A stretch of DNA of 64,000 nucleotides, from positions 496,001 through 560,000 of the forward strand of contig JAACJK010000005.1 in NCBI GenBank assembly GCA_013368325.1, read 5' to 3'. The position numbers and the translations under genes are program-made. Position 1 is the first letter of the stretch. The number at the start of each line of letters is the position of its first letter. Shown here in pieces: positions 34,562-46,535 of this stretch. This DNA is from Ephemerocybe angulata. Its lineage: Eukaryota > Basidiomycota > Agaricomycetes > Agaricales > Psathyrellaceae. The notes below the pieces were generated by a model. The model saw nothing but the letters and a program-made list of their open reading frames with translations. It made no database searches and was not told the DNA's origin.

Positions 34562-35062
34562 ATGGCGGAAAAAGTCAACCCCGTGCGGATGGTCAGGGTG
34601 TTGGGTCTGTGTAGCAAGGTGCGATTCTGATTACTGCTTATTTCCTTCTGGCTCAAAGCAAACGGGACATTTCAGCTCCGAAAAACTCCAGGAGAGATGA
34701 TACTCTTCAGCGACGTGGTTCACGCGGTGCTAGATAACTATACGTCCTTCGAGATGATATACGGAAGGGCGTATGATGAATTTCTGGACGCAAAGGCTCG
34801 TCTATGCAGTGCAATTGAGCAAGACTTGACTCTGTCTGAGTCTTATACAGCTTTCCAGCGAGGGGCAGTAACTGTGGATATGGATTGTGCCGCTTATCCG
34901 CTGTTTGCGAACTTTAGGATGGCATCGAAGAAGGCTCGAGAGGCGAGACGGGTCTGGAGGAGGCTCATGCGTTTGACGACGGAACTCGAGGCAGAGTTAC
35001 GAGAAGGGGGTTGGATTGCATTGGCAGATTCTCTTGGTACTGTCATGCTAGGAGCGGTATAG
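34562..35062 (+). CDS. Small orphan protein, two exons
   Basis: Exons 34562-34618 and 34676-35062 (57-nt GT-AG intron) encode 147 residues. The protein is mostly helical and charged: a start MAEKVNPVRMVRVLGLCSK, then LRKTPGEMILFSDVVHAVLD, FEMIYGRAYDEFLDAKARL and a basic helix KKAREARRVWRRLMRLT. No signal peptide or membrane segment. I recognise no named domain; similar small proteins probably occur elsewhere in agarics. Clean splice sites and a good start context support a real gene. It is the first of a run of orphan genes extending to the end of the window. Confidence 0.6.
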
Positions 35063-35855
35063 GTGAGTGGCTTTGGCGCACGCACGTAGACTCTATCACT
35101 TACGCATTGGGGGTAGTCGTGCTTATGTGTTCTGTTTGGCTGATTGGGTGGTGTCCTAAATGTCATGTAGTCTGGGTTGTATTGAGTTGGAATTTACTCG
35201 GAGTATCGGGCGGAATAGGAAGAAAAACGTGTGAGAGGATACTCGTGTCTTGAAGTCATGGATATGCAGGTCCATCTCATTGGGGCATATATTGTAGAAC
35301 ATTGATGATTTCCGCAAGTGACGGGTAGAAAGTCGTTCCACGACTCTACATACTCTTTGGCACCCTATACCGGTCTACAAGTGATGCATTGCGAGGTCTG
35401 TGTGAATTATAATATCTCCCTCACTCATGTCGGGCGCTTATATTCATTGCCACACTCGCCAGAACATATATATTTTCTAGGCGGCCCCTGATTAAGAAAT
35501 ACGTAGATGCATATGGTGACTGTAGATGTAGGTTGGAATCTCGACTATCATCGGGATGTGTAAATGGTTCGCTCTTCCTTGAAGGAATTTCAGTCGGATT
35601 CACAGGTTATATATGCATCAGTATTGTGGGATAATATTTCCTAATTTCAATTGATTGGCTGGATCACGGAACATCCAAGACGGGTTGCTTCATATCCTTT
35701 GCCAGTGCAACCTCCGTTCTTCCTTGTTACACGCGTCTATCACCGACAATTCTTACATGAGGCCTCAAAGCAAACCTTCGGAGGTCATGGAGAGGACGAT
35801 AGAAGGTATGTTTAATATTCATAATTCTCAACAAATACTCATGTGAGGTAAAGGA
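35063..35855. other. Intergenic, AT-rich
   Basis: No supported gene. A frame at 35655-35846 ends in a GTATGT donor-like site and might be an upstream exon of the next gene, but no join is clearly better than the ATG at 35856. Confidence 0.35.
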
Positions 35856-37030
35856 ATGGTTGCGTATCAGGTCGCTCGACAGGTTCTCGCCTCTAGAGCT
35901 CCGAGTCGCTGGGGCGAGAAGTGCGCTCAGAATCGAGACGACATGCGGACGACCTTTGTGTGGCTCTACCTACATCACAAGTACGGAGGCTGCGACAGTC
36001 GAAAGACAATCTCGGGTCGCATATATCGAGTCAAGACCGAACGTGCCTTTTGTGACCAACGCCCACCCGATGAGCGTCTAAAGGGACATATCGACTTCGT
36101 TGCAGCGCGGCGACTGGGTATCGCGAACATGTTGAAAGCGGACACCAGAACTTTCGATGTAACCGAGGCGGAAATCGGTTTGCGCTTTGCAGTGCGCCTG
36201 GACGACGACACTGGGTTGTGCGAGATGGATGGGCCGTCGGTGGAATATCGTTCATCCGGCTCAAGGCCTTCAGGGCACGAGGATGTGATACGGGCCTCCC
36301 ACGTATTTGGATTGCTTGACATCAAGCTAGTAGGAAACCCTTTTGAAGGCGGGGAGATTGTCATGTCAGCCCCATGGACGCATGCTCGGGACTGCTCGAT
36401 TAGCCTCATGAACAAATATGGTCGGGTTCTGAAGAGTCATGAGGTCAAGACTAAGTGCAGCGGGAAGCGATACGAGCGCGTTAGTCATTGCACCATCCCT
36501 TTGGGTCTTTTAGATGGTCAGGCATGCGATGACCTCGAAGGTGAGTAGTTGAGACAGCTCCTGTAGCGTTACGTCTAACTCAACCTTCAGGGTGCTACCT
36601 AGAGCAGCGTCTTACGCTTATCAGCAACAGCGTTTTCTTGTTGTGTGCGCTCACGGCAGTGTTGCCGAATATCCCTCTGTTCACCTGTCTCGTTGTCAAA
36701 TATTCGCTAGGAAGACTTAATAATCTGGGTGTTGCGCATGGCCCATCTTCATCTACCCAATCACCGGACGCATCGGTGCAAGTGGGCCTTTCGCCGTGCC
36801 CTACCGTGCTTAGGGGTTCAAATGTCACGAGCGAAACTACCTGGATGCCCGAGGCATTTCCACATATGAACTCAGGACGAGGTTGTATCGGATACGTGAT
36901 GAGTGATGTTGTCCTCGGTGCGTGTTTTATCGGATGTGGGAATCTGCTGTCCCTCATCCTCCTTGCGAGTAGAGGGATGATGGCACATACCTTTGGTGCG
37001 GTTCTGTTTAGCCTATTTACCATGAACTAA
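35856..37030 (+). CDS. Orphan protein with two predicted membrane segments
   Basis: Exons 35856-36540 and 36591-37030 (50-nt intron, GTGAGT...CAG) give 374 residues. The first 230 residues are soluble and charged, with no recognisable motif. The second exon starts with a hydrophobic stretch (SVFLLCALTAVLPNIPLFTC) and ends with another (DVVLGACFIGCGNLLSLILL), suggesting two membrane helices with a polar loop between. Function unknown. An alternative frame through 35860-36081 also stays open, so the 5' part should be checked against transcripts. Its neighbours on both sides are also orphans. Confidence 0.5.
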
Positions 37031-37838
37031 TTGCATCTTTATCCATCCTCGTAGGTACAACGCCGTACGAATGCGCGGTCTGCGGGTGTCTTTGTCGCGG
37101 CAACTCACTTCTACTGCCGGTGCTTCAGAACTAGGAAGGACATATGTACGAATCCCGTCACCATACTTATTGGGGGTTTAGTCAAGGGAACTTACATAAC
37201 TACAGATTCGACCATTCTCCCTGCTTTCAGAAATGGTTTCGTCTTGACGATGGTTCCGTCCTCAACGATGGTTGCCTAGTTTCTGACCTCTGAAGTCCAT
37301 CTATAAGTTGGACCCCTCTTCTCATTATCAAATGTCTTCGTCTGAGTCTTCTTACTTTATCCATTTTACACTTCGCCTCCCGGGAGAGTAGCCGGTTTGA
37401 CATTTTGCTTCACCTCATTTCTCAGGACGGTGCTTGTATATATGGGGTCCATCGGGTTTAGTAGGTTACCTGGCATTCTTTGGCCTTTCATCTTCTTTAA
37501 CGTCGGTCCGCGCACCCTATGTAGACAAGTCCCAGTGGAGAGGATTAGGTAGCGGGATTTGGAAGATAGCGATTGCTAACGCTTTCAACTTCGGTCGGTC
37601 GCAAGGGCTGAGCGTGAACCATGTCATTTGACCCTCTCGGCTGATCCCGAAGTATGTATACATAGGTACGTTTTTTTTTCTATTGCTATCCACTTCAGGG
37701 AGGGAACGGTCGCATATTTACTTACTCGCTTTATTCCCAAGGTGTCTTCGGCGGTCGTCCTTACCCTCACCACTGTCCGGCTTGCTCTAACCAGCTAGCA
37801 TCTGGCCTGCCATTGAACCAAACTCCTCAGCTCAGGCA
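37031..37838. other. Intergenic, no supported gene
   Basis: Short frames only, including one at 37434-37631. A T-run lies near 37669. Nothing recognisable. Confidence 0.4.
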
Positions 37839-39028
37839 ATGGATGACGCCTCTGGCACGACTGGGTTACTTTTTCGTAAGTTGTTGTTCAAGCGCTTCTC
37901 ACCGCCGACACGTTTGTGTGCGCTGGAAACTTACTATTTCCTGGTAGGTACTAGGAAGGAGTTCCTTCCGTTGGAGCTCCACGAAGAAGTGTTCAAATTC
38001 CTTCCTTTAACGGCTTTGTGCTCAGTTGCAAGAGTAGAGGCGATGGACGCACCGGTCAAGAGCCACCTCCGCATGCGTGTCGTCAGGTCTCTGGCCGAAT
38101 ACTTTTCTTGTGGGCAATCAGCCTTAGACATGCTGAAGACTACCGGTGCCGTCATTTCAGGCTCGACGGCCTTGGAAATCATCGTTCCAGGATCCTGCGC
38201 CCCTGGTGGAATCAATTTTTACTGCAGCAAAGGGCGAGCACAAGCGGTAGTTGGATACATCACCTCCTCTCTAAAGTTCAAGAGGATGTCGAGGCCTATT
38301 CGCTTGACGACCGTCGAAAGCACTCCCCTCAATCGCCTGGAGCTGAACAACGGGGTCAGACGCATATATCGCTTCCTTCATGAACCCTCAGGCCGACGTC
38401 TCTCCGTAATCGAGTCGATGTCGGATTCTCCCATCTTGCCCTTGTTCTATTTCCACTCCACCCAGTTGATGAACGTCGTCAGTGGAACGGGGGCGATATC
38501 TTTCTATCCCGTTTTGACGGACCGATACTCTGGTATGTCATGAACAATTGTTTTTTGTCACTGCCTATCCTGTCTTGAAGTTTTGAGCTGATTTTTGCAT
38601 ATCTAGGTCTTCTGAATCACCATCCTAACTTCGAGACCGTTCACAAGCCCGGTATTACGACGCAATGGGAGAGCAGGAGGATGACTGTGTATGAGGACTT
38701 TCATGTGGAGGGCGTGTTCCATACCGAAGACAGTGAAGGAATGTGTCATTGGGCGTCCAGACGTACAGATGATCGGTGGGGCGTTCGCCTTGGGTTTGAT
38801 CCCAGGTCGGAGATAATCGTTTCGGGACCTGTTATTTCCTGGCGCCTTGGCCGTCGCTCGTGGGGTTCCAGTGGACCCGTCATTCATCGTGCAAGCGTAT
38901 TTCTGCCCTATGCTGAGTGGCATATGACCACCTTCGCGAGTGGTGCCGAGTGGGCGGAATACTATCTTCCCTTCAACAAACGTACCGGCAAGGTTAGCAG
39001 TACTTACTGGAGGAGGGCGTTTCCATGA
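37839..39028 (+). CDS. F-box-like protein with nucleotidyltransferase-like GS motif
   Basis: Exons 37839-37875, 37948-38532 and 38607-39028 give 347 residues. The first intron (72 nt, GTAAGT...TAG) is a multiple of three, so an unspliced 371-residue form is also open. An F-box-like segment follows the start: FLPLELHEEVFKFLPLTALC. Next comes AVISGSTALEIIVPG with downstream GGINFYCSKG, which resembles the GS...DxD region of nucleotidyltransferase-fold proteins found in many agaric F-box-like genes. Here the acidic metal ligands are missing, so catalysis is unlikely. F-box proteins recruit targets to SCF ubiquitin ligases; that role here is inferred from the N-terminal motif alone. The C-terminal 140 residues are Trp/Arg-rich and unrecognised. 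Confidence 0.6.
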
Positions 39029-40059
39029 ATGCATGGGCATTGACGGATGAATTTCTGCATTCACATATGTAGCTTCAGGTAGTATTTGCACGGTCCACAT
39101 CGAATACCCATACTTTTCTATTGCCGGGTCGATATCGCGTGTAGTTATGAAACAGTTTGCATTATTCGCACTGTGTATTCCGTTTTAATGTAGGCAGGTA
39201 CTTCTAGCTCTTGGTCAACTCGTGATGACATCGTCACTGGTAAGGCTTCGTATATGGTCGCTATCACCCTAACCAGGACATCTGTTCTCTTGGGGACCTC
39301 CGAGAAAGGTTATGAATATACACCATACCTCCGTAGTTCAATTGTCCTTCTGCGACGAACACCGAAGGGTGGAATACATGATTGGTAAATATATATGCGA
39401 CGAGCTCGGGTGAAAGACACTGCAACCTAGGTAGAAGTCTCCAGGTTCTAAGCCTCCGGCGGGACCGATAGGTGCAGTCATGCCCGTGATGTTCGGTATT
39501 TTGTTGTATGTTTCTGTTATGTTCACACGATATGGCATAACAAATATTCCACCCGGACATTTCGCATCATAGACTGTTGTCTGTAGTCTCCTGTAGTCTG
39601 TATCATCCGATCCGGGAACCCACTACCTTCTGAACCTCTAATTCTCTGCTCTGGAATCAAACGTCTATGGACGTGGAACATGGACCACCCCGTTACTGAT
39701 TCTCAGTGAGCTCTCGCTCAAGTGTTCCCTTTGCAATATTCGAATGTGAGTCAGATTCGCAGACCGTCTTCGCAGCTGGCTCAACATGGTTCGTGGATAT
39801 AGGTATGGTAGGTCTACATAGAGGGAATTCCTTCTGGTTGCCTCAGGAGAACGCTGTGAGTGCGGGCGTCAGGGAGGGCGGGTGTTGACGAACGGCGAGC
39901 GGCACCTCATTTCTAGGATCCTAGCGTTTTTCGAATCCGTTTACTGAATATTGGCGGAAAACCTGTTGGAGTGCGTCTCAATTGATGTCGTTATGACCGA
40001 GGCAAAGTTCTGCTACGTATTTCAAATAACGATGTACGTTTAATCCATCCTCTACGGTT
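39029..40059. other. Intergenic, no supported gene
   Basis: A few short frames (for example 39706-39888 on the + strand) have no resemblance to known families. Confidence 0.4.
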
Positions 40060-41306
40060 ATGAGGCTCACGCGCCTAGATCCTCTCACTACCGAAGGCCC
40101 CGAGGCGGACCCGCGTATTGCGACCACTGTGGAGAAGTTGGAGGAGATGGGGATAGAGGTGCAGCTGGGGGAGCGCGCGGGGGAGGAACTTGTGGTGCTG
40201 GCGCCGATTGAAGACTTGGATTCGCAGACGTTGGTCCCCAGCCGGCGCATCAACCTCGACCTCTCAGTTCTCATCGCCCTCATCTCGGACCTGACACATG
40301 CACCTCTACCCATATCTATCGAGGAAGCCAACAAACGGTTCATCCCGCCTAAGGAGTACCGGGAATGGAATCAGACGCGGAAGCGACAGGCGAAGAAGAA
40401 GGACTCGGGATCCGAATCGGGAGGTGGGGCTGAAGATGCTGAGGAGGAGTTGAGCATTGAAGACCTTCCGCACGACCTCGCGACCCACTCGAGGGCACTG
40501 ACGAATCAACTCCTGGGGGAGATGGGCAGGAGCATGATTCAGGAGATCCGGGACCGGATATCCCAGTCCGCCGTGGGCGGCGCGACGGAGTTTTGGGTCA
40601 CGACGGAGGCGCGGGATCGGTGTCTGCGCATCGTGTCCAAGATCGGCGCTGTGAACGAGAAACGCAGAGCGTTTGCGCTGTTCTGTCTCGATCCGTCGGA
40701 CCCTACGCAGACTATCCCGCTCGCGGAGGCTGAGGCGCTGTTCTGGCTGGGCTCCCGGTTCAACAGGGCGATTCCACTGTTCCCGTTGCATTTTCACTCT
40801 GCGAGTCTACTGGTTGCGCCTGCTGTTGGCCCGCACACGAGGAGCTGTCTACAGGCATTGCAAAGGCTGACTCGGCGACGTTATCTATCGTCAGTAGTTC
40901 CTCGAAGACCCAAGCTCTGCGCACCGACCGCCCTTATCGACGAATGCGCCGTATCTGATATCGGTATGGAACGAGCTGCTGTGCGCACCGGGCGCTGTTA
41001 TGTCCGTGTTCAAGACGTTTCTGTTCGAGCCGAAGGGGGATGTGCGCATGCCGCCCAGCGCGCAGAGGAAGAAGACGGGGGTGCGGCCGCCTGGGGCGAT
41101 GGTCGATATCGTGGGGGATGGAGGGCGTGTGTGGATTAGGATCAATACGTGCGTCCCTCGGTTTACCTGCATGAAATGCTCGCTCATCTGGTGCTAGGAT
41201 GAAGAACTCGAGGTTGCTCGCCGAGTTCCGCGAGATCGACTCGTACCTAACCGAATCGGAGGAAGACTCGGACTGGGACGGCGACGAACGACCTACCTTG
41301 CTGTAA
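40060..41306 (+). CDS. DUF1308 family gene with N- and C-terminal halves in reversed order
   Basis: DUF1308 proteins (such as human C7orf25) run from an N-terminal half with a VVDxVxxGGxxWVK motif to a C-terminal half with MGIxVxG and NLDxTxLIxxVS. Here the order is swapped. The first frame (40060 to about 40815) carries the C-terminal half: LEEMGIEVQLGERAGEELVV, RINLDLSVLIALISDLTHAP, FWVTTEARDRCLRIVSKIG, and LFPLHFHS near its natural end. The N-terminal half follows in exons 40898-41148 and 41198-41306: NAPYLISVWNELLCAPGAVM, MVDIVGDGGRVWIRINT, NSRLLAEFREIDSYLTESEE, then a stop. A splice from about 40824 to 40898 could fuse both halves in frame; otherwise the first frame runs on to 41139. Either a tandem duplicate lost its outer halves or this is a circular permutation. 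Confidence 0.7.
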
Positions 41307-42802
41307 CTTCTGTACCAGGCTCCTGCCTGATACGTGATGGTGCAGGGGCTGGTGCAATATAAGGCGATTTCTCCTCTGGTATGTTCTGATACCGTTCTCA
41401 TTACATCCATCCGGGAAATGGCTATATGCTGACATTATGTTCTTAAGCATAGTCCATGGCACAGCGCATTGTCAGGATGACTTCCAGATATATGAAAGAA
41501 CACGTTCGATTTTCTGGGGACCATTTGCTTGTCTAATTGGGGTACGTTCGACAATCTGGCGCGTCGACTACTCGCAGCGTGTGGGCTGGTGGGCTGGTTA
41601 GCGGCTCGGAAAGGCGTCGAGCATAGGCAGCGAATCTGCGCTGGGCCGTTATGATAGCATCGAAGGTAAGGTGCAATTGACTACATCGGGTTGACGTGAT
41701 CTAATCTAATCGTCTAACAGGGACGACTAGGTGGTGGTGCACTCTGTACTGCCACAACGGTGAATCCGGCCGACGTGGAACTGTGTCTACGGGCCTTTCA
41801 GTGGGTTCTATTGATATAGTGTAACACATCCGTAGCCCTCGTAAGTCACATTGTGTATTTTATACTCGGATGCTGTGTCCTGTTCGTAGGATCTGCTGAT
41901 GTCACCGAGGCATCTAATAGAAGTTCAGGTCTCGGTATCCGCACGCTGGAGATATACGTCGATGAGTCAAATCAGTATCTTTAGTCGCCGAATTGACCGG
42001 TGGCGTGAGAATGACCACATAGATACCGAAGGTGTACATATGAGCTCGTAATTGTCGTTACGTCCAAAATCTGTTTCGTTATTTGGGTGAGTAAACGCCT
42101 ACGATATCATTCACGATGTGTGCTGAACCATAACTTTCACAGCAATCGGCCACGACAGCTGAATGGTCTGTATATTGCGGAGTTCCTCTGAAAGATTGTC
42201 GTGAACCCTCCTGCCTGAGTTCATGTGTCCGTGCACGGTGAGTCTAGGGCGCTTAATTCATGTGTGCTGCTGTTAAACTTTGCTATAAGGCTGATATTAT
42301 TCTAGATCCCAGATTATGTGTAAGTCGCACTGTTACCGCTTAATACCCATGACGCGAAGGGTGTTATCAGCGTGCGGACTATCACGGATGCGAGATATCC
42401 CAATGTACTCGAGGATTAGTGACTATGCTTCGTACTATCCTGCTTACGGCCATGGCTTGCGTGTCCGTCATGTGGCGTCAGAGAGAGTCAGTGTCGTAGG
42501 GAGTGTGTTGCTAACGACTTAGTCAAACTATTCAGTCTGATAATGCTAGAGCTAACCGCATTTCATTAGGCCCCAGCATAATTCGGTACCTTTCCGCTGC
42601 GCCAAGCGCTCTATACAAATTGCTACTGGTCAGCATGACCTATAATGCTAGGTAATGCATACAAAGATGAACCCGTGGTCTGATGTGTGGAATTGTTTAA
42701 AACCAGACTAGGAAGTCTGTTTTCGTCCAGTGCGTCTCTCTCCATTCGTCTTCCATCCAAATATCTGCCCTGTCCTTATCTTCTGGTTCCCTCGCTGCTA
42801 TC
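41307..42802. other. Gene-poor AT-rich stretch
   Basis: No supported gene. A short minus-strand A-box-like site (TTGGCGCAGCGGAA, about 42589-42602) has no B box partner. The rest looks like decayed DNA. Confidence 0.4.
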
Positions 42803-44212
42803 ATGGCGAATCCTCCTACTAATGCAGGTGAGTTCTGCCATAGGTTTCATTATTCACAATCTGGTGATGCTAATTTGATATGAAGGAACCGAACCGATGG
42901 TTATCTCTTCGCGGGACCCCGTTCTCGAAGAGTTTCCTAGCGGTAAAATTGGCTGGTACGTTGTGACTCGGGGACGAGTAATGGGCCTGCACCCTGACTG
43001 GTAAGTAAGATCGATATATTTGCGAGCATACTTGGGGATCCGTAACTTAGAGAGTATTTAGGGGGGTTACCGAGTATGTTACCTCGGGATTCCGCGGGCA
43101 ATACCAGGAAAGCTTTGCTACTCGAGAACTTGCGCTTCATTTTTGGCATGGCAAATTGCGAGAAGGCGCGTGGGGTTCCCCCCTCATAAACGAGGGCCGG
43201 AGTCTAGAGCCCTTCGAGGGTTTGCTTGTTAGCAGGTTTGACGATCCCATCGCGAATCGCGCGCGAGAAAATGCAGTGCCTTTGAGTCAATATCTAGGTA
43301 ATCGTACCTCTGTCGCTGTCAATTCTCCCGTCATTTCTCCCGTATCGTCAGAAGGGTAGGTTTCAACGTCGCTCTACGTGTGTGGTGAAGTCTATATACT
43401 GACATGTGTTATTGCAGTGTAACAACGGCTGTTTCGTCTGAGCCGTCCGAGATTGTAGTTCACGTCGCGGGTCGTGTTAAACCGCTGGGGTTTGGCTCGC
43501 GATCGCCAGTTGCTGGCTCTCAGAACGAACCTCTCAAGCATCGATCTTCTGCTGTTGCGGGTCAGCGTCAACTAGGGTACGGTCTGCGCATATTTCGTCC
43601 CAAACATTCTCCCTCAATATTTTCATATTCTAGTGGCATGGACGTGCATGCTCCGCCCTTCCGCCCAAAGTATGTAACGTCTTTCGATCTTTGACCTGAA
43701 AATATCTGTCTGACAACATTCATCTGTACTTTATACTTGCTAGGATCGATATTGCGAGGGGGGAGACCTTCGATCTGGCTGACCCTATGTCCCGCCTCAA
43801 AATCGATCCGGTCCGAGCCGACAAGGGTAAAGGCAGAGAATATCCACTGAAGAACATGGTAATGGACACCGTGGGTTCTGGTGCGTCAAGATCGTCGAGT
43901 AAAGGGGCAGGGCCTAGTGTTGCGCCGCTGGTTTCGTCGATTCTGCGCAATCCCGGCGTCGGATCCACGCCCGAAAACAGTGAGGCCGGACGGGCTGGTG
44001 AACGCGTCAACCTTCAGCAGTTGTCTGGGATCCATAGTCAGAGTGCGGGGGATTGGTGGATTGTTGCGAAAGGGAAAGTACCTGGTGTGTATTTCGGAAG
44101 GCGAGTTGATCTCCTTTGCTTACGTCGTTTTGCGAGCGGAGCGCCTGAAGTACTGACTTGTAGTGTAGGCACGTTGCTGAATGCTGTGCCGGTACACGAA
44201 GTGACGTCGTGA
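42803..44212 (+). CDS. Protein with two viroplasmin (RNase H1 N-terminal-like) domains
   Basis: Five exons (42803-42827, 42886-43000, 43062-43355, 43418-43669, 43744-44212) join in phase to 384 residues. Near the N-terminus GWYVVTRGRVMGLHPDWWG followed by FRGQYQESFATRELALHFWH matches the small domain at the start of eukaryotic RNase H1, which binds RNA/DNA hybrids and is also called the viroplasmin domain. A second, shorter copy lies near the C-terminus: DWWIVAKGKVPGVYFGR. Between them is a Ser/Pro-rich linker. There is no RNase H catalytic domain. I infer a nucleic-acid-binding protein. The last exon may have an unrecognised intron after VYFGR, because the text beyond it no longer follows the family. 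Confidence 0.65.
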
Positions 44213-44823
44213 TTGAGGAGGTTGCTAGCGAACGCGATGGGTTTCTTCGTTTCATCAAGTTATACCTCGAAGGAGGATTGAAGATCCTCTGACTCCAATC
44301 GAGTCGTTGATGCTGTTGCTCGTTGTAAGTGGTGCGTTTATTGAACTTGCGATACCGCAAAGCTAATTAAATCTGCTGAAATAGTCAACGCCTTGAGCAT
44401 ACTTGATTCTGGTCACTTCTCGTTTACGTCGTTTCGTTTATGTTGTACATGGTTCTTTTGGATTCGTCGAAGTTGCTGCTGATTGAGGTCGCTTCTTGTC
44501 TTGGTGTCTCGTAGGGCTTGGAATTGTCATAGTCTTCCTGTGTAGTCGTAGGATCAGTGCCGTTATCGTATATATGTGGAGTAAACCTCCATCGCCGAAC
44601 ATCAGTGATTGAACTTGCATATGGTTGGCGCAGTGGCCGCTGTACGACACGGCTCATTACGATCCCGTGTAGGGCACTTCAAGTTACATCTTTAATGTGA
44701 GAAATAATTGGTTATATTTCATATATGGAATTAAGAGTGATATACCATGGACCAAGATGTGAGGCCTTGAGGCATACATAAAGTCTATCTACAGGTAACA
44801 ATGAAAACGAGATAATCTAATAT
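44213..44823. other. Intergenic, no supported gene
   Basis: Short frames only, with nothing recognisable. The region ends where the 861-bp tandem duplication starts. Confidence 0.4.
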
Positions 44824-46535
44824 GTTATTTGATGCAATGGTGGTGGGTGCGGCTGGATATCGGTTTGCTAAGGCGGGAGGACGCAGCTCCACTTCGCGGT
44901 CGAGGCGGGCAGAGTTGTAGACGGCGCTCAGGTCCCCGACTCCCTCCAATTGCCCACTGTCGCCCATCCGCCGAATACCCCTCCACCAATATCATTCCCA
45001 TTGCCATAATGCCACTGTTGCTGCTTGCCGATTAAGGTGGGAACGATCTAGCTGTGGTCCTAGTTCTTGCCAAGCATCGGTGGCGCGTTGTTCCAGCCTC
45101 GGTTGTACTGGTTGAATTCCTGCTGCGCCTGCTCTTGGTGGTGCGGCTCTGTGTGTATGTCGAGCTCCGCCTGTGACGTTGACATATTGGGAGCGATTAG
45201 AACGAGCGGGTCCAACGACTGGAATACGTTGGGAGGCTGTATCGCTGTGTGGACGGAGTATGGGAGCGACACGGACGAGGGGGTGAAAGGGTCCTTCGCG
45301 GGCGAGGCGGAACTTGATCAGTAGTAGGACGAGTCGGATCGGGTGACAGAGTTTGAGGGGCGAGAGGATGGGGCCGTTGCTCAGGGAGAATTTGTAGAGG
45401 GGCATGTGCGATAACTGACAGAGTTGGGGTGTTGGGTGACGAGGTTCTGCGTGTACTCCATCGTCTGAGACGGTGTAGAAGTTAGCTTGGACATGGCTTG
45501 AGGATCATGTACTCACGACGAGGTAGTGGTCGAAGTTGCTCGTAGCTATCTACGGAGTATCATACGATTCATTCGGGACCCACTCGAAGGCTGTTCCTTG
45601 GGCTTCTTTCGCAAAGAGAGTAGCGAGGGGGGTCCGTATCATCAGACGCAAACTGGGCATATAGATGAGCACGACATGGAGCGATGTTATTTGATGCAAT
45701 GGTGGTGGGCGCGGCTGGATATCGCTTTGCTAAGGCGGGAGGACACAGTTCCACTTCGCGATGCGAGGCGGTCAGAGTTGTAGACGGCGCTCAGGTCCCT
45801 GACTCTCTCCAATTGCCCACTGTCGTCCATCCGCCGAATTCCCCTCCGCCAATATTATTCCCATTGCCATAATGTCACTGTTGCTGTTTACCGATTAAGG
45901 TGGGAACGATCTAGCTGGGGTCCTTGTTCTTGCCAAGCATCGGTGGCACGTTGGTCCAGCCTCGGTTGTACTGGCTGAATTCCTGCTGCGCCTGCTATTG
46001 GTGGTGCGGCTTTGTGTGTATGTCGAGCTCCGCCTGTTACGTCGACAGATATTGGGAGCGGGTCCAATGACTGGAATACGTTGGGAGGCTGTATCGCTGT
46101 GTGGATGGAGTATGTGAGCGACACGACGATGGGCTGAAAGGGTCCTTAGCGGGCGAGTCGGAACTTGATCAGTAGTAGGACGAGTCGGACCAGGAGACAG
46201 AGCTGCGTTTGAGGGGCGAGAGGATGAGGACGTAGCTCAGGGATAATTGGTAGAGGGGTATGAGCGATAACTGACGAAGTTGGGGTGTTGGATGACGAGG
46301 TTTTTTGTGTACTCCATCATCTGGGACGGCGTAGAAGTTAGCTTGGAAAGGGCTTGAGGGACATGTACTCACGACGAGGTAGGGGTCGAAGTTGCTCGTA
46401 GCTATCTATGGATTATCATACGATGCATTCGGGACCCAATCGAAGGCTGTTCCTGGGCATTTTTCGCAAAGAGGACCGAGGGGGTCCGTATCATTATACG
46501 CTGCCTGGCAATTAGGTGAGCACGTCATGGAGCGA
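44824..46535. repeat. Tandem duplication of about 861 bp
   Basis: The segment starting GTTATTTGATGCAATGGTGG at 44824 recurs at 45685 with scattered substitutions and small indels, and the two copies stay alignable to about 45684 and 46535. Both include the same inner landmarks, for example CCAAGCATCGGTGGC and CGTTGGGAGGCTGTATCGCT. Copy 2 carries small deletions relative to copy 1. Divergence of several percent suggests an old event. Confidence 0.85.
44992..45550 (-). pseudogene. Degraded minus-strand coding fragment in repeat copy 1
   Basis: Read on the minus strand, pieces such as MSKLTSTPSQTMEYTQNLVT, NVFQSLDPLVLIAPNMSTSQ and GGGVFGGWATVGNWRESG form a Ser/Pro-rich series like the tail of a regulatory protein. 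Stops and frame changes interrupt it, and the same pieces occur in copy 2 (about 45830-46400). I cannot name the parent gene. Confidence 0.35.

Noticed and set aside
42585..42610. Minus-strand A-box-like TTGGCGCAGCGGAA
   Set aside because: No B box or cloverleaf downstream.
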